DNA from: Acanthamoeba castellanii str. Neff
Taxonomy: Eukaryota; Discosea; Longamoebia; Acanthamoebidae
NCBI RefSeq assembly: GCF_000313135.1
Contig: NW_004457532.1
Location: 680,016-699,212, forward strand
DNA: 19,197 nucleotides
Direction of reading: 5' to 3'
Part shown: piece after piece, positions 9,401 through 19,197 of the stretch
How the letters are laid out: every line of letters begins with the position of its first letter
Numbering within the stretch: position 1 is the first letter of the stretch
The notes under the pieces: model-generated
Seen by the model: the letters and a program-made list of their open reading frames with translations, nothing else
Told to the model about the DNA's origin: nothing
Databases searched by the model: none
Made by a program: the position numbers and the translations under genes

Positions 9401-9773
9401 GCGGTCACGTCTTGATTGACGCAGAGAGATGTCTGTTATCACCCAAGATGGAATGGAAGAAAAGAAGATGCAAAAATGAAATACCTGCGCCGTGGCTGAT
9501 GAGGAGATCGAGGCACTCGAGATGGCCACCATCGGCGGCATAGTGCAGGGGGGTCCAGCCGCCAAATCCATCCTTTGTGTTCACCAAATGAGCCAGCTTG
9601 TACTTACTGGTGAGAAGTAGCTTGAGGGCCTCGTGATTGCCCCCCTCGGCCGCGGTGTGTAGGAGCGTCTGGCCCTTCTCGTTGGTCTTCTTGAGTCCAT
9701 CCTTGCCCACCGACTTCAACGATTTCTTGAATTCCTTCACCGATGCCCACTTGGATTGTTCAAACACATCCAT
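6419..9773 (-). CDS. Ankyrin-repeat protein with C-terminal UBA-like domains
   Basis: Likely start ATG 9771-9773 (protein begins MDVFEQSKWASVKEF); an upstream in-frame ATG at 9872 is less likely. Exons: 9485-9773, 9299-9410, 9072-9203, 8897-8968, 8734-8828, a variable exon (8502-8633 or 8599-8670), 7481-8250, 7261-7392, 7051-7146, 6806-6942, 6599-6725, 6419-6520; both models stay in frame and give about 711-731 residues. Six ankyrin repeats come first (e.g. GQTLLHTAAEGGNHEALKLL, ETPLHYATRYGHTDVVKTLL). Then comes a helical stretch (ERDILTHIEKEREAFRLTDE), a Pro/Gly-rich linker with two SPFGG units, a Ser-rich segment, and three UBA-like segments (HIGYSQAHVVEALKAY; KGFSPAAQVQNTL; LGFSDVQVREALLMS). 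UBA domains bind ubiquitin, so a ubiquitin-linked adaptor role is inferred. No catalytic domain is seen. Confidence 0.8.
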
Positions 9774-9934
9774 CTTTTGCGTTTCTCTCCGAAGATCAGA
9801 GATGAAAGAGTTCTCCCTCGCCTTCTCCAGCCCTCGCCTCCTACCTCCAACCGTCGACGTGCTCAATTGCAATAGAATTGAACGGAATGCTTTGGGCCTG
9901 TACCCAACAACACAAAAATACTACACAACGCCCA
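9774..9934 (-). promoter_or_regulatory. Spacer: TOR 3' end / ankyrin-UBA 5' end
   Basis: Only 161 bases separate the TOR stop (9935) from the probable ankyrin-UBA start (9773) on the same strand. They must hold the TOR 3' UTR and the ankyrin gene's promoter and leader. No AATAAA is visible on the minus strand. If the upstream ATG at 9872 is used, the spacer shrinks to 62 bases. Confidence 0.4.
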
Positions 9935-10152
9935 TCACCAGAAGGGGCACCAGCCGTGGTAGCACTGGCTCAGGTTCTCGGTGGAGGTGGCCTGGTCGAT
10001 GAGCTTGGACACCTGGTCGCGGACGGAGAGCGCCGCCCGGAGCTGCTTGGTCTCAAAGTCCTTGCCGCGCAGCTTGGACGCGATGCGGTCCACCACCTCC
10101 AGCGCCTTCTCGTTCAACATCCCGTCCTGCTGCACCGCCTCGCCTCCGCCCG
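9935..10152 (-). other. TOR C-terminal exon with FATC domain
   Basis: The last exon encodes a helix ([20 protein letters not shown]) and the FATC ending [18 protein letters not shown] packs against the kinase domain and is essential in TOR. The preceding negative-regulatory segment (rest of exon 10260-10489) is acidic and unlike the mTOR region that carries Ser2448. Confidence 0.95.
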
Positions 10153-12688
10153 CTGTAGTGTGTGTCGTGTGTCGCGTGTATGTGTGTGTCGTGGCAGACA
10201 GAACACAGATCAGCCGATGTGAAAGTGCAGATCACACGGCAGGTGGAGGAGAGGCGTACGCGAGACGCGCCGCTCCAGCTTCGAACCGAACACGGAGCCG
10301 CTCACGACTTCGATCTTGGCGGCCTCGACGGCCGGGTGGTCGTTGAGATCGACGCGGCCGTTGTCGTCGAGGCTCGAGTCCGTCGGAGCCTCCTGGCCCG
10401 AAGGCACCTTCTGCTGCAGTAGCCGCCAGTTGATCAACGGGTCGTGCACAAAGGCCTCGAGCACAGCGATCACACTGTCCTTGTTCTCCCTGTGCCGAGC
10501 AACGTTGACAACGCGCACGACACGCACGGCACGATGCGACACACACATACATGACACGCACAACATACAGCCGTGAGCGTACGGGCCTGTGGCGAATGTA
10601 GCAGTCCTCGTACCTGAGCACGCGCATGACGTTCTCGGCGGTGCAGCGGAAGTTGCCCTCTATGCCGGTCACCTCCATGGCCCTAATCAGCATTCGGGTG
10701 AGCCGGAAGGGAATCTTCTCCTTGTGCTTGTCGCGCATCATCGCCACCTGTGGTGTCGTGTGTGTGTGTGTGTGTGTGTGTGTGTCAGTACTCTTCTTTG
10801 TTTTCTTGGCGAGCGGCGCACGCACCTCGAAGCAGTCGCCAAAGTCGATGTGGGTGATCTTGCCGGTGTTGCGGTCGAGCATGATGTTGGAGGGGTGGCG
10901 GTCGCCGAGGCCCAGGATGTAGCCCACCATGGACATGACCGCCAGCGACCGCGTGTAGTTCGTGCGCCGGTCAAGCCATACCTACGGTCCACTCAGTATC
11001 AAATTGGGTGCGTGTCGTGTTGTTGGTCGTATTGCGTGTCGTGTGTCGTGCGTGTCGTGTCGTGTCGTGTCATTAACCTCGGAGTTGGGGCTCTTGAGCC
11101 AGAGGACCTGGTCGAGGTCGTCGCCTTCGGTCTCGGCAATGCCTGACTCGAAGATCTCGGCCTTCTGGATGGTGGTGAGCTTCTCAAAGTTGGCCACATA
11201 GTCGTTGAACGTCATCGGCTCGCCGTTGGGCTTCACGCCCGACCCGCACACCAGCCGCAGCATGCACCTGTCAAGCGGGGACACACCGCACACAGTGAGC
11301 CGTCTGTGAGCCTCACGCCCGCAAGCAATATATATAGAAAGAATATATATCATATATATATCTATATGATAAAAGTGGTCTGCGTACACGTGCTCCTTGG
11401 TGATGGGCACCTCCTTGGCCTTGCGGTGGTTGGCGATCAGTTCGTGCAGCGTGTCGTGGTGCGGGACCTGTGACCGATTGCGCACGTGCGTGAGAATTGC
11501 TTGGAATTGCTGGAAGTCCACAAAGACAAGAAGGGAGAAGGAAGGGAGTACCCAGCCGATGAGGCCCGAGTGGGGCGACAGGGGAATGATGGCGTAGCGC
11601 TGGATGGCCATTTGCCTGTTGGTCGTCTCCCTGTCGGTAGCGAGGAGCGTGTTGACCAGCTCAAAGAGCTGCATCACGCGCTCGTCCTGTCGCAGGTCCT
11701 CATGACCTGAGCGGTGGTGGGTGCGTGTTAGCGTGCGGCCGTGCGTGCGTGCGCGTGCGCGTGCGGTGGTGCGTGAATGCGTGCGTGAGCAAGGGGTTGT
11801 CTCGAAGCCGGCGTGCGTACCTTTGAGGAGGAACGGGTATTCCTTCCCGTCGGAGCCCATGATCGTGAGCTTGCAGGGCCGCTGCTTGGACGCGAGCACG
11901 GTCAGCGTCGGCAAGAAATGGCTGATCTTGACGATGTCGTCGTCCTGCGTGCGTCCCTCGTAGGTGCCTGCAGACGGTCATGTTTTACACAGACGACGCG
12001 CGTGTTTGAAAATGGTTCAAAGCTATTGAATCGCCATTGGCCTGGGGCGGGGGGGGGATACCTGGCACGATCAGTCCCAGGTCGCGAACGGCCATGAGCT
12101 TGGGCGAGACGTGCTGCATCTCGATCGTCTTGATGTTGGGCAGCCTGGTGGACAGGTTTCGGAACACCTGGTGCCGAGTCAAGCAAGAGAGAGAGAGAGA
12201 GAGCGAGAAATGAATGGTTAAGTTATAAAGCTGCATGGTTTGAATGTGGGCGGTGCTGGTACGTACCAGGAAGTAGTACTCCCACGCCTGGTGGAGGTCG
12301 GTGGTGTCCTTGGTCTTCTGGTAGCGCTGCAGCCACTCAAAAGCCTCGGCCAGGTCCCGCCCGTACATGTGCATGAACGTAGTCTCGCGGGGCGTCTGGG
12401 CGCCCTGTTTGATTGTGGCCGCGTGAACTAGTTAATATCATAAAAATAATAGAATTAAAAAGAAAAAACAGAATAGAAAAATAAGGCGTACCACTGTGAT
12501 CAGTTGGTTGAGGGAGTGGAGCTTGAGGATCATGCCCTCCACGTTCTTTTCGGTGGAGTAGAGCTGCCAGGCCTCTTCGATGCCCTCCTTCCACAGCTCT
12601 TGCCAGGGAATCGCCACTCGGATCAGTTCGTGCGAGACCAGCAGGGCAGCTTCCACCTGTCAACCCAGCAACACGTCTCGTCAAGTAA

Positions 12689-12744
<56 letters not shown>

Positions 12745-15700
12745 CGACATGAAGGTAAGGAGTGGGTACCAGGCTGTCGCTGTGTTCCCGCATCTTGTCG
12801 AGGATGTAGTTGGCGGCGGTGACCCGAGCCGGAGCGTCGGACTTGGAGGCCACCGAGAGCGGATACACCAGGGCCTGCGGGTGGGCGCGGCCCACGTTGG
12901 TCAGGAGGTCGTGCGTCAGGCGCGCCACTGAGGCGACCGACGAGTGGATCCGGGCGATGAGCTGCGGGATCACTTGGAGCCATGTGTCGATAGACACGGT
13001 GGTGAAGCCCTCGATCAGGGTCTCCTCCACGACCTTCATGTGGCCGTACTCGAACCACAGCGTCAACAGACGCAGCGTGTCCTGTGATCGTACGTGTTAG
13101 ACACGCACACGCACACGCACAGACGCAAACACGCATGCATGCACGCACACCACACGCAAACACGACCGCACACGCAGTACCTGGAGACTCTTGCCCTGTG
13201 GAGCGAGGCCGATTGAGCGGAAGAAGCCCCTGACAGCGGAGGTGAGCAGGCGTGGAGTGTGTTTGGGGTTGTGCTGCTTGCGGTCGGGCAGCTTGCCCCT
13301 GATATCCTTCGCCTCCGTTCTGTTCTTGTCCTGCTTCTCCCAATGCGAGATCACCTGTTGTTGCCGTGACCAGTTAGCGGTCATAATAATCCTAATAATC
13401 GCAATAATCATGAATATTAGAATAAACACCAAAAAAGTGGGGTAAAAACCTCAAAGTTGAACATGGCCCAGGAGTGGCAGGCCTTGTACCACTGCCCGTC
13501 GTACTGGGTCGCCTCTTCATAGGCGCGTAGGATGGAATTGATGGTGGGCTGTGTGGCGGCCGCCAGTTTAAATGTGGTTTCCACTAATGATTATGTTTAA
13601 TATTATTCGTATTGTGGTGGTACCTCAGTAAGCCCTTCGTTGAGGTCGCGCTCCCAGTTGGCGAGAGTGAGGTAGCACTGGGCCAGCAGCTTTTTGGTGG
13701 AGCTCGTCTTCTTGTTGACTGTTCGGCACAAATCGCGCAGCCGTTGGAACAGTTGCTCCCTCTCCGAATTCTCGTCCACTGCGCAAGCACACGACGTACG
13801 AGCCTCGTTAATGCTGCACATCAAAACTGGGGCGGACCATGAGTCGACCAGAGGGTCGTGTACCTTTCGTTGTGTGCCAGCAGTGCTTGAGCCAGGCGAA
13901 CCTGATCATGGCTTTGTTGTCTTGCACTGTTTGCGTGTGTGTGTGTGTGCGTGCGTGCGTGCGGTGAGCGCGAATCCAATGCAGCGGTAAGCAATTGGAT
14001 TGATGTCTGTGGCAGGTGTACGCGATGTCTCGCCGGGAGGCGAGGGCTCAGCGCCGCCGAGAGCGATGAGAGTGTTGTGGGCCAGCTGCGGGCGACCCGA
14101 CTTTCGGCAGAGGGATGCAAACTTGAGCCAGTTGTGGGCGTCCTCCTCGGGGTTGATAGCCATCGAGCGAACCAACAGCGATTCTTGCCACACCTGCAGC
14201 AGTCGGTCGTTGCCAGTTAGTCTTGCGTGCGCTCGGTGCAGAAGACACAAACTCGCCGCACGCGCACACGCGACACACGCGCACCACACGCGCACGACAC
14301 ATTACCTCGATATTCTTCTGCATTCCCTTGAGCCTCTTGGTCCAGGTGTTGCGCAGGGGAAGCAGGTTGTCCTTGACGCCGTCCGCTTGCATCTTCTTGT
14401 AGTCGATGAGCTCCTCCATCTCGGACAGAAGCTGCGCGCGTACCACCTGCATGTGCGCGTGCGTTGGTACGACACACGAAAAAGTGTGTGGCGAGGCACG
14501 GCCGTACGGCTTTGTAGGCGCGCGTGTAGCTTTCGCCAGCCTGCGCACGCAGCTCCGGGTCGAGCAGCTCGCGCGTTCGGTCGATGAACGCCTGGCTGGC
14601 GTCGAAGTTGTTCCGGTGGATCTCGAGCACCGCACGATAGAAGCTACCGTTGACGGTGTCCTCCGGGAGGAATTCGACGTAGGTCTTCATGTCGCTCCAC
14701 TTGGCCATGTTCCACGCCGCACACGCCGCCACCGCGGCCATCTTCTTCTTGGCCGACGTATCTGTGCATTAAACACAAGCACAAGTATTCACATTCGGAC
14801 ATTTGGTGTTGTTTTGTTGCTGTTCTGTTGCTGGTGTTGTTGTTGTTGTTGTAGCGTACCCACGCTGGGCATCTTCCACAGCTCCTCCGAGAGCTCGGCC
14901 AGGCGCTTCCACTCGGCCATCGCGTTGAGGCACCGCATGCGGCCCATCGTGTAGTCCGTGTTGGCCGGTTCTTCGATCTAAACATTCCCCGAATTCCGCG
15001 TTAAATGGTGTGTGCGCGAGTGATGAATGCTGTCGGGTGAGCAGCGTAGCGTACCTGTTTCGCTTCGTACTTGGCGAGCGCGGTCTCCCATCGCTGGAGC
15101 TTTTCGTACCAGGACTCCTGCTCGATGTGGTACACCTCCTGCGCGTAGTGGAGCACGCCGGCGGCCGCCTCGGGCAGGTCGAGCTTGTGATTGATGCTGA
15201 TCAGCGCCTCGCACGTCTCCCCCGGTTGCGTGCGGAACTCGATCTCCTTGTAGTGCAGCGCTTTGGCCCAGGCTTCACACTTCTCCGCAATACCTGAAGT
15301 GGTCAAAACGCAAATGACGTTAGTCGCAATGTGTGCATGTGTGTCGTGTGTCGTGTGTCGTGTGTCGTGTGTCGTGTGTCGTGTGTCGTGTGTCGTGTGT
15401 CGTGTGTCGTGTGTCGTGTCTGTCGTGTCTGTCGTGTCTGTCGTGTGTGTGTCGTGTGTTGCGTGTTACCTCCGAGGACGCTGGTGGATATGCTGAGCGG
15501 CTTGCCGTGTCGCTCCATGAATTCGCACAGGTTGAGCAGGATCTGCAGGATCTCCGGCGGCAGGCTGCGCTGGGAGGTCATCACCTTGGTGAAGCTGCTC
15601 ACCACGTGATAGCGGAACTGCCCATCGAGCTTTTTTGACCCAAGCGGTGAATGTAAGCTTTGTTTGCGCACCACCGCACACGTACATGCACCACCGCACA

Positions 15701-17792
15701 CGCACACGCACACACATGCACGCGCAGACGCAGAAACGAAGATTGACGTACCTCGTTCCACCAGCAGATGAAGGCGACGTTGAAGAGGTCCTTGGCCAGG
15801 GTGTCGACCTTGACCGCGGCGTCGTAGCAGGCGCGGAGCGAAGGCGAGTGGCTCTCCTCGAGCAGGTACAGTCGCAGCCGACTCAGCCATGCCTCCCAAT
15901 CCTCCTTCGTGATCCAGTTCATCGTTTGGCACGCCTGGGTGCGAATAAGTGCGTGTTAAATAATAAATAATATAAATTATCAATTTATCAAATATAAATA
16001 CCATAAATTAATAAAAATCAATTACATGAGAGGCTACGGTACCTCTTTCAGGGCTTTGTTGGTCGCTGGGGGTTTGTACTGCCGAGAGGCGTCGTCGCCC
16101 GGGGACGAGGGCGCGGAGATGAAGGACCCTGCGCAGAACAAAAGCGGTGGGTGTGAGCACAAAAACGAACGACACAACGAATCGAATAACAGAAGAGAGC
16201 GGCGGCGGCGAGTTTGGCACCTGTCGGAGAGGCTCCGCCGTCCGGTGAGGGCGATGTGCGGCCAACGCGGAGCGAAGCCCGGCGGGCCATCCGTCGTGAC
16301 AGCGACGGAACGTCTTTCACTGCGCACGAATGGTTAAATTGAGTCAAATGCGAGTCGAGCGCAACAACGACAGCAGGGAGAGTGCTACCTGAACCTTGCG
16401 GCTGCGGGTCATCAGTGAGCGCTTGGTTCTTAAGAAGGCGGCCGATGAGGTTCTCGTAGCTGGCGTGCTGGATGCGGTGCTTGACGATCAGCTTCCGGAT
16501 CTGTTGATTGAAAAGGAATTTGGGGGGAGTCAAGTGAAAAGGGGCGTCAAGTTGTCGCTGTGCTGCCGCTGACATTCTTCAAATACACTTGTGAGGTGGT
16601 AGGGGCGTAGTCGCACCATGGGGATGAACACGGCGAAGTCGGATTGGAGCTGGGGGATGAGGGCGCACAGGGTGTCCATGGCCTCCTTCCGCAGCTGTAC
16701 GGCGGCCGATCCCTCGCGATCGATCAGCTTCGCCAGCGGGTGGATGATGTGCGACGCATACTCGGAGAACTTGAGCTTGGCGCACAGCAGGCCCAGCGTC
16801 TGCATGGCGCGCGCCTGGACATTTGCATGAAAGACACAGCGACGACGATGAAGACGACACAGCGAAAGTCAGCAATCGGCACTGATCGCACAGTTACAGT
16901 TAAGCTCAATGCGCACTACATACCTGAATGGGGGAGGAGACGTCGAGCTGTTCGTCGTCGAAGAGCCGAGTTATCGTGGGAACGAGCAGGTGCAGGTAGT
17001 CGGCGAGGCAAGAGCCGAACACCTCGAGCGCACGCAAAACGAACACCACCCGGTGGTCGAACATTGGCGCCAGGCTGGTCTTCCGCTGCATCCCCGAGCC
17101 TTTGCTCATTGCTGACCGTTGAATCAATTTTAGTGAATAAATGGACATCCAACAACACGCACACACGCACACACGACGCGCACACACACACACGACACGC
17201 ACAATAAATGAATAGACAAGCGCCACGTACGCAGGATGAGCTCTACGCTGGACTCCTTGAGATTGGCGAGGCTTGAGTTGCGCGGTAGATCTTGGGTCGA
17301 GATGGAGCCCGTGCCTCGGGCATCGTTGAGCAGACTGGTCAAGAGCAGAGGCAGGATCTCCGGCACAAACACCCTGAACTCCTCGCCTATATGCGTACCG
17401 AGGAGTACCTCGTCATTAGCACAGTTGCGACGTAAATGACGAGCGTATCGGGTGTCCTGTGACGTGTACGTGTCGTTGATTGTGTGTCGTGTTGTTGATC
17501 GTGTGCGTGTGCGGCCATGTGTGTTGTGCATGTGGGTCTGTGCCAATGTACTTACCCAATATCTTGGCGAGCGTCCTCACAATGCGGATCGACTGCCGGA
17601 AGAGCGGCGTATGCCAGTTCTCCTTCACCAGCGCGAAGATGTCGTAGATGTAGGCCTTGATGCCCGATCGTGCGATGGTGATGAGCAACTTCAGGTGCTG
17701 GAACAGTTTTTCCTGTTTGTGGACACGTCAACAATAAATAATTAATAATAACATAACAACAATGCAACACTAACAAAATAATACATAAAAAC

Positions 17793-17833
<41 letters not shown>

Positions 17834-19197
17834 CTCGCACCGTCTTGGCGTCTGCGGTGTTGGCCACTCGTGCTCGCATGGAGACCGTGCGGGCGTGCAG
17901 GAGTTGGAGGAAGGGCGGAAGTATCTCGGGTAGATAGGGCAGGAGGCGCACGCCCTCGACGTCGTACAGCTCCTTGACCAGCGTGTTGGCCACCATGTCG
18001 TGCTCCGAGTGCGGCGACTTGAGGATGGCCAGGAGCGAGTTGACCGCCCGGCCGAGGTAGAAGTGGTCCCAGTCGCCGTTGGCCAGGTTGTAGATCAGCT
18101 TGTCGCTTCCCATCGGCGACTGCGAGATCTTGGCGTAGAACTGGTTCTTGGCCGTGGTGGCCCGCAGCTGCGCATAAGTTGGAACGAGAAATAAACAGTT
18201 ATATGAGCATACACCACACGCTCGACTGTCTCTTACAGGGCGACAGAACCTTCTTGACGAGCTGGTGCGCTTGCGGCGCAATGGACTCGGAATGGGTGGC
18301 TACAGTGGTGTCGTACGTCGACGCCACCAACGTCTGCTTGGACCCCGATTCCTGCCTCTGTGCAGATAGAAACACAATTAAAATGGTAAGCATACTATCA
18401 TTCTAAATAAATAAGTAAATCAATAAAGAAGCAGTACCCTCTGGATTCCGATCTGCTGCAGCTTGTGGGTGTAGGGATCGAGTGCGCCCAGTATACCGAG
18501 CACCTTGACCACCTCCATGCGCATCGAGGGCAGCTGCTGGGTTTTGACCTCGTTCAAGATCAGGTCCAGCAGGTCCGGGTACCGATGGTATGGCTCGATC
18601 ACGTAGCCTGCTCACACAGAACAAAAGTAACCAAGTCAGCAGAGTCACAGAGTGTGACCGGAGAAGTGCAGGTACCCGTGGCGCAGGCGAGCTGGCCCAG
18701 TGCGCGCATGGCGGCTTCCCGCCGCGCGATGGGGCCTTGCTTCAGGGTGTCGAGAATGAGCGGAATGAGGTAGTGCAGGTGCGGCACCACGGTTTCGCGA
18801 CCCACGCGGGCCAGCTCACCGATCGTCGCGAACACGTGAGACCCAACCTGTCAGGTGCGCGTTTCGTGTGTTATTTGTTCGATCGAACACATGGTGTGTT
18901 GTCGTGAGCGACGTTAAGATGAGAGGAGAGTGAGAGTGAGAGCGCGTACAGCGGGGTTGCGCGTGCTGCTGTGCAACAACTCCAGGAGCAGGGTGTCCAG
19001 TATGGGACCGACGTAAGGCTTGATGAGGTGGTGCGACGATCGGATGAGGCTGCCCAGGAGTCGCGCGCTCTCCTCCTTCGTCCTGTTGTTGCTCAGCTCT
19101 GCATTGCAATGAAGTTGAGTGAGTGCCAAAAAAATGCAACAACGAATGTATGAATATAAAGATGATTAAAAGAGAAGAGGGGTTCGGAACCGAGGCC
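9935..19197 (-). CDS. TOR: Target of rapamycin (TOR) PIKK-family Ser/Thr kinase (5' part outside the window)
   Basis: Catalytic subunit of TOR complexes, the central growth and nutrient kinase. Exons in transcription order: 18950-19098, 18676-18847, 18438-18607, 18250-18357, 17841-18167, 17556-17712, 17231-17386, 16924-17111, 16617-16814, 16389-16500, 16221-16319, 16043-16128, 15752-15935, 15470-15629, 15055-15293, 14860-14977, 14508-14761, 14306-14446, 14022-14193, 13864-13926, 13624-13778, 13450-13548, 13181-13354, 12770-13081, 12492-12656, 12267-12404, 12062-12167, 11821-11967, 11706-11552, 11388-11467, 11078-11267, 10826-10981, 10615-10747, 10260-10489, 9935-10152. All joins keep phase, giving about 1,902 residues and stop TGA at 9935-9937. 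Order: HEAT, FAT, FRB, kinase, FATC, as in human mTOR (about 2,549 residues), so roughly the first quarter is beyond the right edge. The invariant end GWCPFW is present. Confidence 0.96.
10756..10785 (-). repeat. (GT)n run in TOR intron
   Basis: A near-pure GT run lies in the short intron between kinase exons 10826-10981 and 10615-10747. Confidence 0.85.
11325..11372 (-). repeat. AT-rich palindromic tract in TOR intron
   Basis: ATATAT runs interrupted by GAAAG and CATATC form an AT island in otherwise GC-rich sequence, inside the intron 11268-11387. Confidence 0.7.
12267..12656 (-). other. TOR FRB (FKBP12-rapamycin-binding) domain, altered contact residues
   Basis: Two exons (12492-12656 and 12267-12404) encode the four-helix FRB, from [18 protein letters not shown] to [12 protein letters not shown]. 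The fold-defining residues match other TORs (ELIRVA, YGRDL, QAW). The positions equivalent to human Ser2035 and Phe2039 are Trp (codon 12567-12569) and Ser (12555-12557), and Thr2098 is His. See findings. Confidence 0.92.
12688..12747 (-). repeat. (CACG)n microsatellite in TOR intron
   Basis: About fifteen perfect CACG tetramers lie between the last FAT exon and the first FRB exon. Confidence 0.95.
12770..15935 (-). other. TOR FAT domain
   Basis: Twelve exons from [17 protein letters not shown] through the segment [16 protein letters not shown] to [10 protein letters not shown]. Landmarks shared with mTOR include [67 protein letters not shown] and [15 protein letters not shown]. The long Thr/Ala/Ser-rich spacer present in human mTOR before the segment AVRGFFRSI is replaced by a short basic linker (exon 13181-13354). 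The domain clamps the kinase in known TOR structures. Confidence 0.93.
15340..15463 (-). repeat. Perfect 7-bp tandem array (TGTGTCG x11) plus 9-bp units in TOR intron
   Basis: Eleven exact copies of TGTGTCG occupy 15340-15416. Variant 9-bp units (TGTCGTGTC) follow to 15463, just before the donor of exon 15470-15629. Confidence 0.95.
16043..19098 (-). other. TOR HEAT-repeat region (partial)
   Basis: Twelve exons encode helical repeats co-linear with the middle HEAT region of mTOR. Landmarks are [10 protein letters not shown] then [51 protein letters not shown] and [16 protein letters not shown]. In mTOR this region forms the solenoid that contacts Raptor/Rictor. Two exons at 16043-16319 encode a Ser/Arg-rich linker poorly conserved with other TORs. 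The last 99 bases of the window (19099-19197) look intronic. Confidence 0.88.
17793..17829 (-). repeat. (AAT)n microsatellite in TOR intron
   Basis: About twelve AAT units lie immediately downstream of the donor at 17840 on the coding strand. Confidence 0.9.

Larger units (their letters stand above)
10400..11967 (-). other. TOR kinase domain, catalytically intact
   Basis: N-lobe: [23 protein letters not shown], here described by its Lys in FLLKG (the equivalent of mTOR Lys2187), then [20 protein letters not shown]. The hinge and specificity region is [16 protein letters not shown]. The catalytic loop [12 protein letters not shown] and metal-binding HIDFGDCFE are at about 10826-10936. The activation and C-lobe helices ([18 protein letters not shown]) follow. 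All residues needed for phosphotransfer are present, so the kinase is predicted active. A segment near 11190-11255 is longer than in human mTOR. Confidence 0.95.

Noticed and set aside
9605..9640. An intron starting at GTAAGT near 9608 in the ankyrin gene
   Set aside because: The only close acceptor would give an intron of about 35 bases, and the uninterrupted reading makes sense as an inter-repeat loop of the ankyrin array.
11325..11372. AT-rich palindrome as an origin or promoter
   Set aside because: It lies within a short TOR intron and no other initiation signal is visible.
14406..14954. A 182-codon + strand frame opposite the TOR FAT exons
   Set aside because: Its path covers three TOR exons and their introns; the conserved protein is on the other strand and no motif is recognised in this frame.
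15340..15463. CRISPR-like regular repeats
   Set aside because: The units are 7 and 9 bp with no spacers, lie inside a spliced intron of a eukaryotic gene and are simple tandem repeats.

Overview
This is nuclear DNA from an intron-rich, GC-rich protist. The gene set (TOR kinase, DH-PH RhoGEF, BTB-BACK, ankyrin-UBA), very short spacers, many short introns and frequent GTACG-type 5' splice sites fit an Acanthamoeba-like amoebozoan; the organism is an inference. There are no prokaryotic operons, IS elements, CRISPR arrays or RNA genes that I can support. Exon models were built by hand by matching GT/GC-AG borders, reading phase and family similarity.

Layout: (1) 136-1993, + strand: 3' part of a BTB/BACK-type protein with a C-terminal discoidin-like (F5/8-C-like) module. 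(2) 2114-5580, - strand: a Rho guanine nucleotide exchange factor with a DH-PH core; its extreme C-terminus and one low-complexity stretch of its first exon are unresolved. (3) 5794-6204, + strand: a single-exon 136-residue charged protein built of nine consecutive 11-residue repeats. (4) 6419-9773, - strand: a protein with six ankyrin repeats and about three C-terminal UBA-like segments. (5) 9935 to beyond 19197, - strand: the target-of-rapamycin kinase (TOR), 35 exons in the window, from mid-HEAT region to the FATC end. Genes 1/2 and 3/4 converge, 2/3 diverge from a 213-bp spacer, and 5/4 lie head to tail 161 bp apart.

The TOR model is internally consistent: all 34 exon joins keep phase and give about 1,902 residues plus stop. 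All catalytic motifs are intact, but the FRB domain differs at several rapamycin-contact positions. The most rewarding observations are this altered FRB, an insertion in the LST8-binding part of the TOR kinase, the hendecad-repeat protein, two apparent GC-AG introns, and introns made of low-complexity A/C/G-only or T/G/C-only microsatellites.

I see no multi-gene 'system' here. The genes are plausible signalling and cytoskeletal housekeeping genes with no evident joint pathway.
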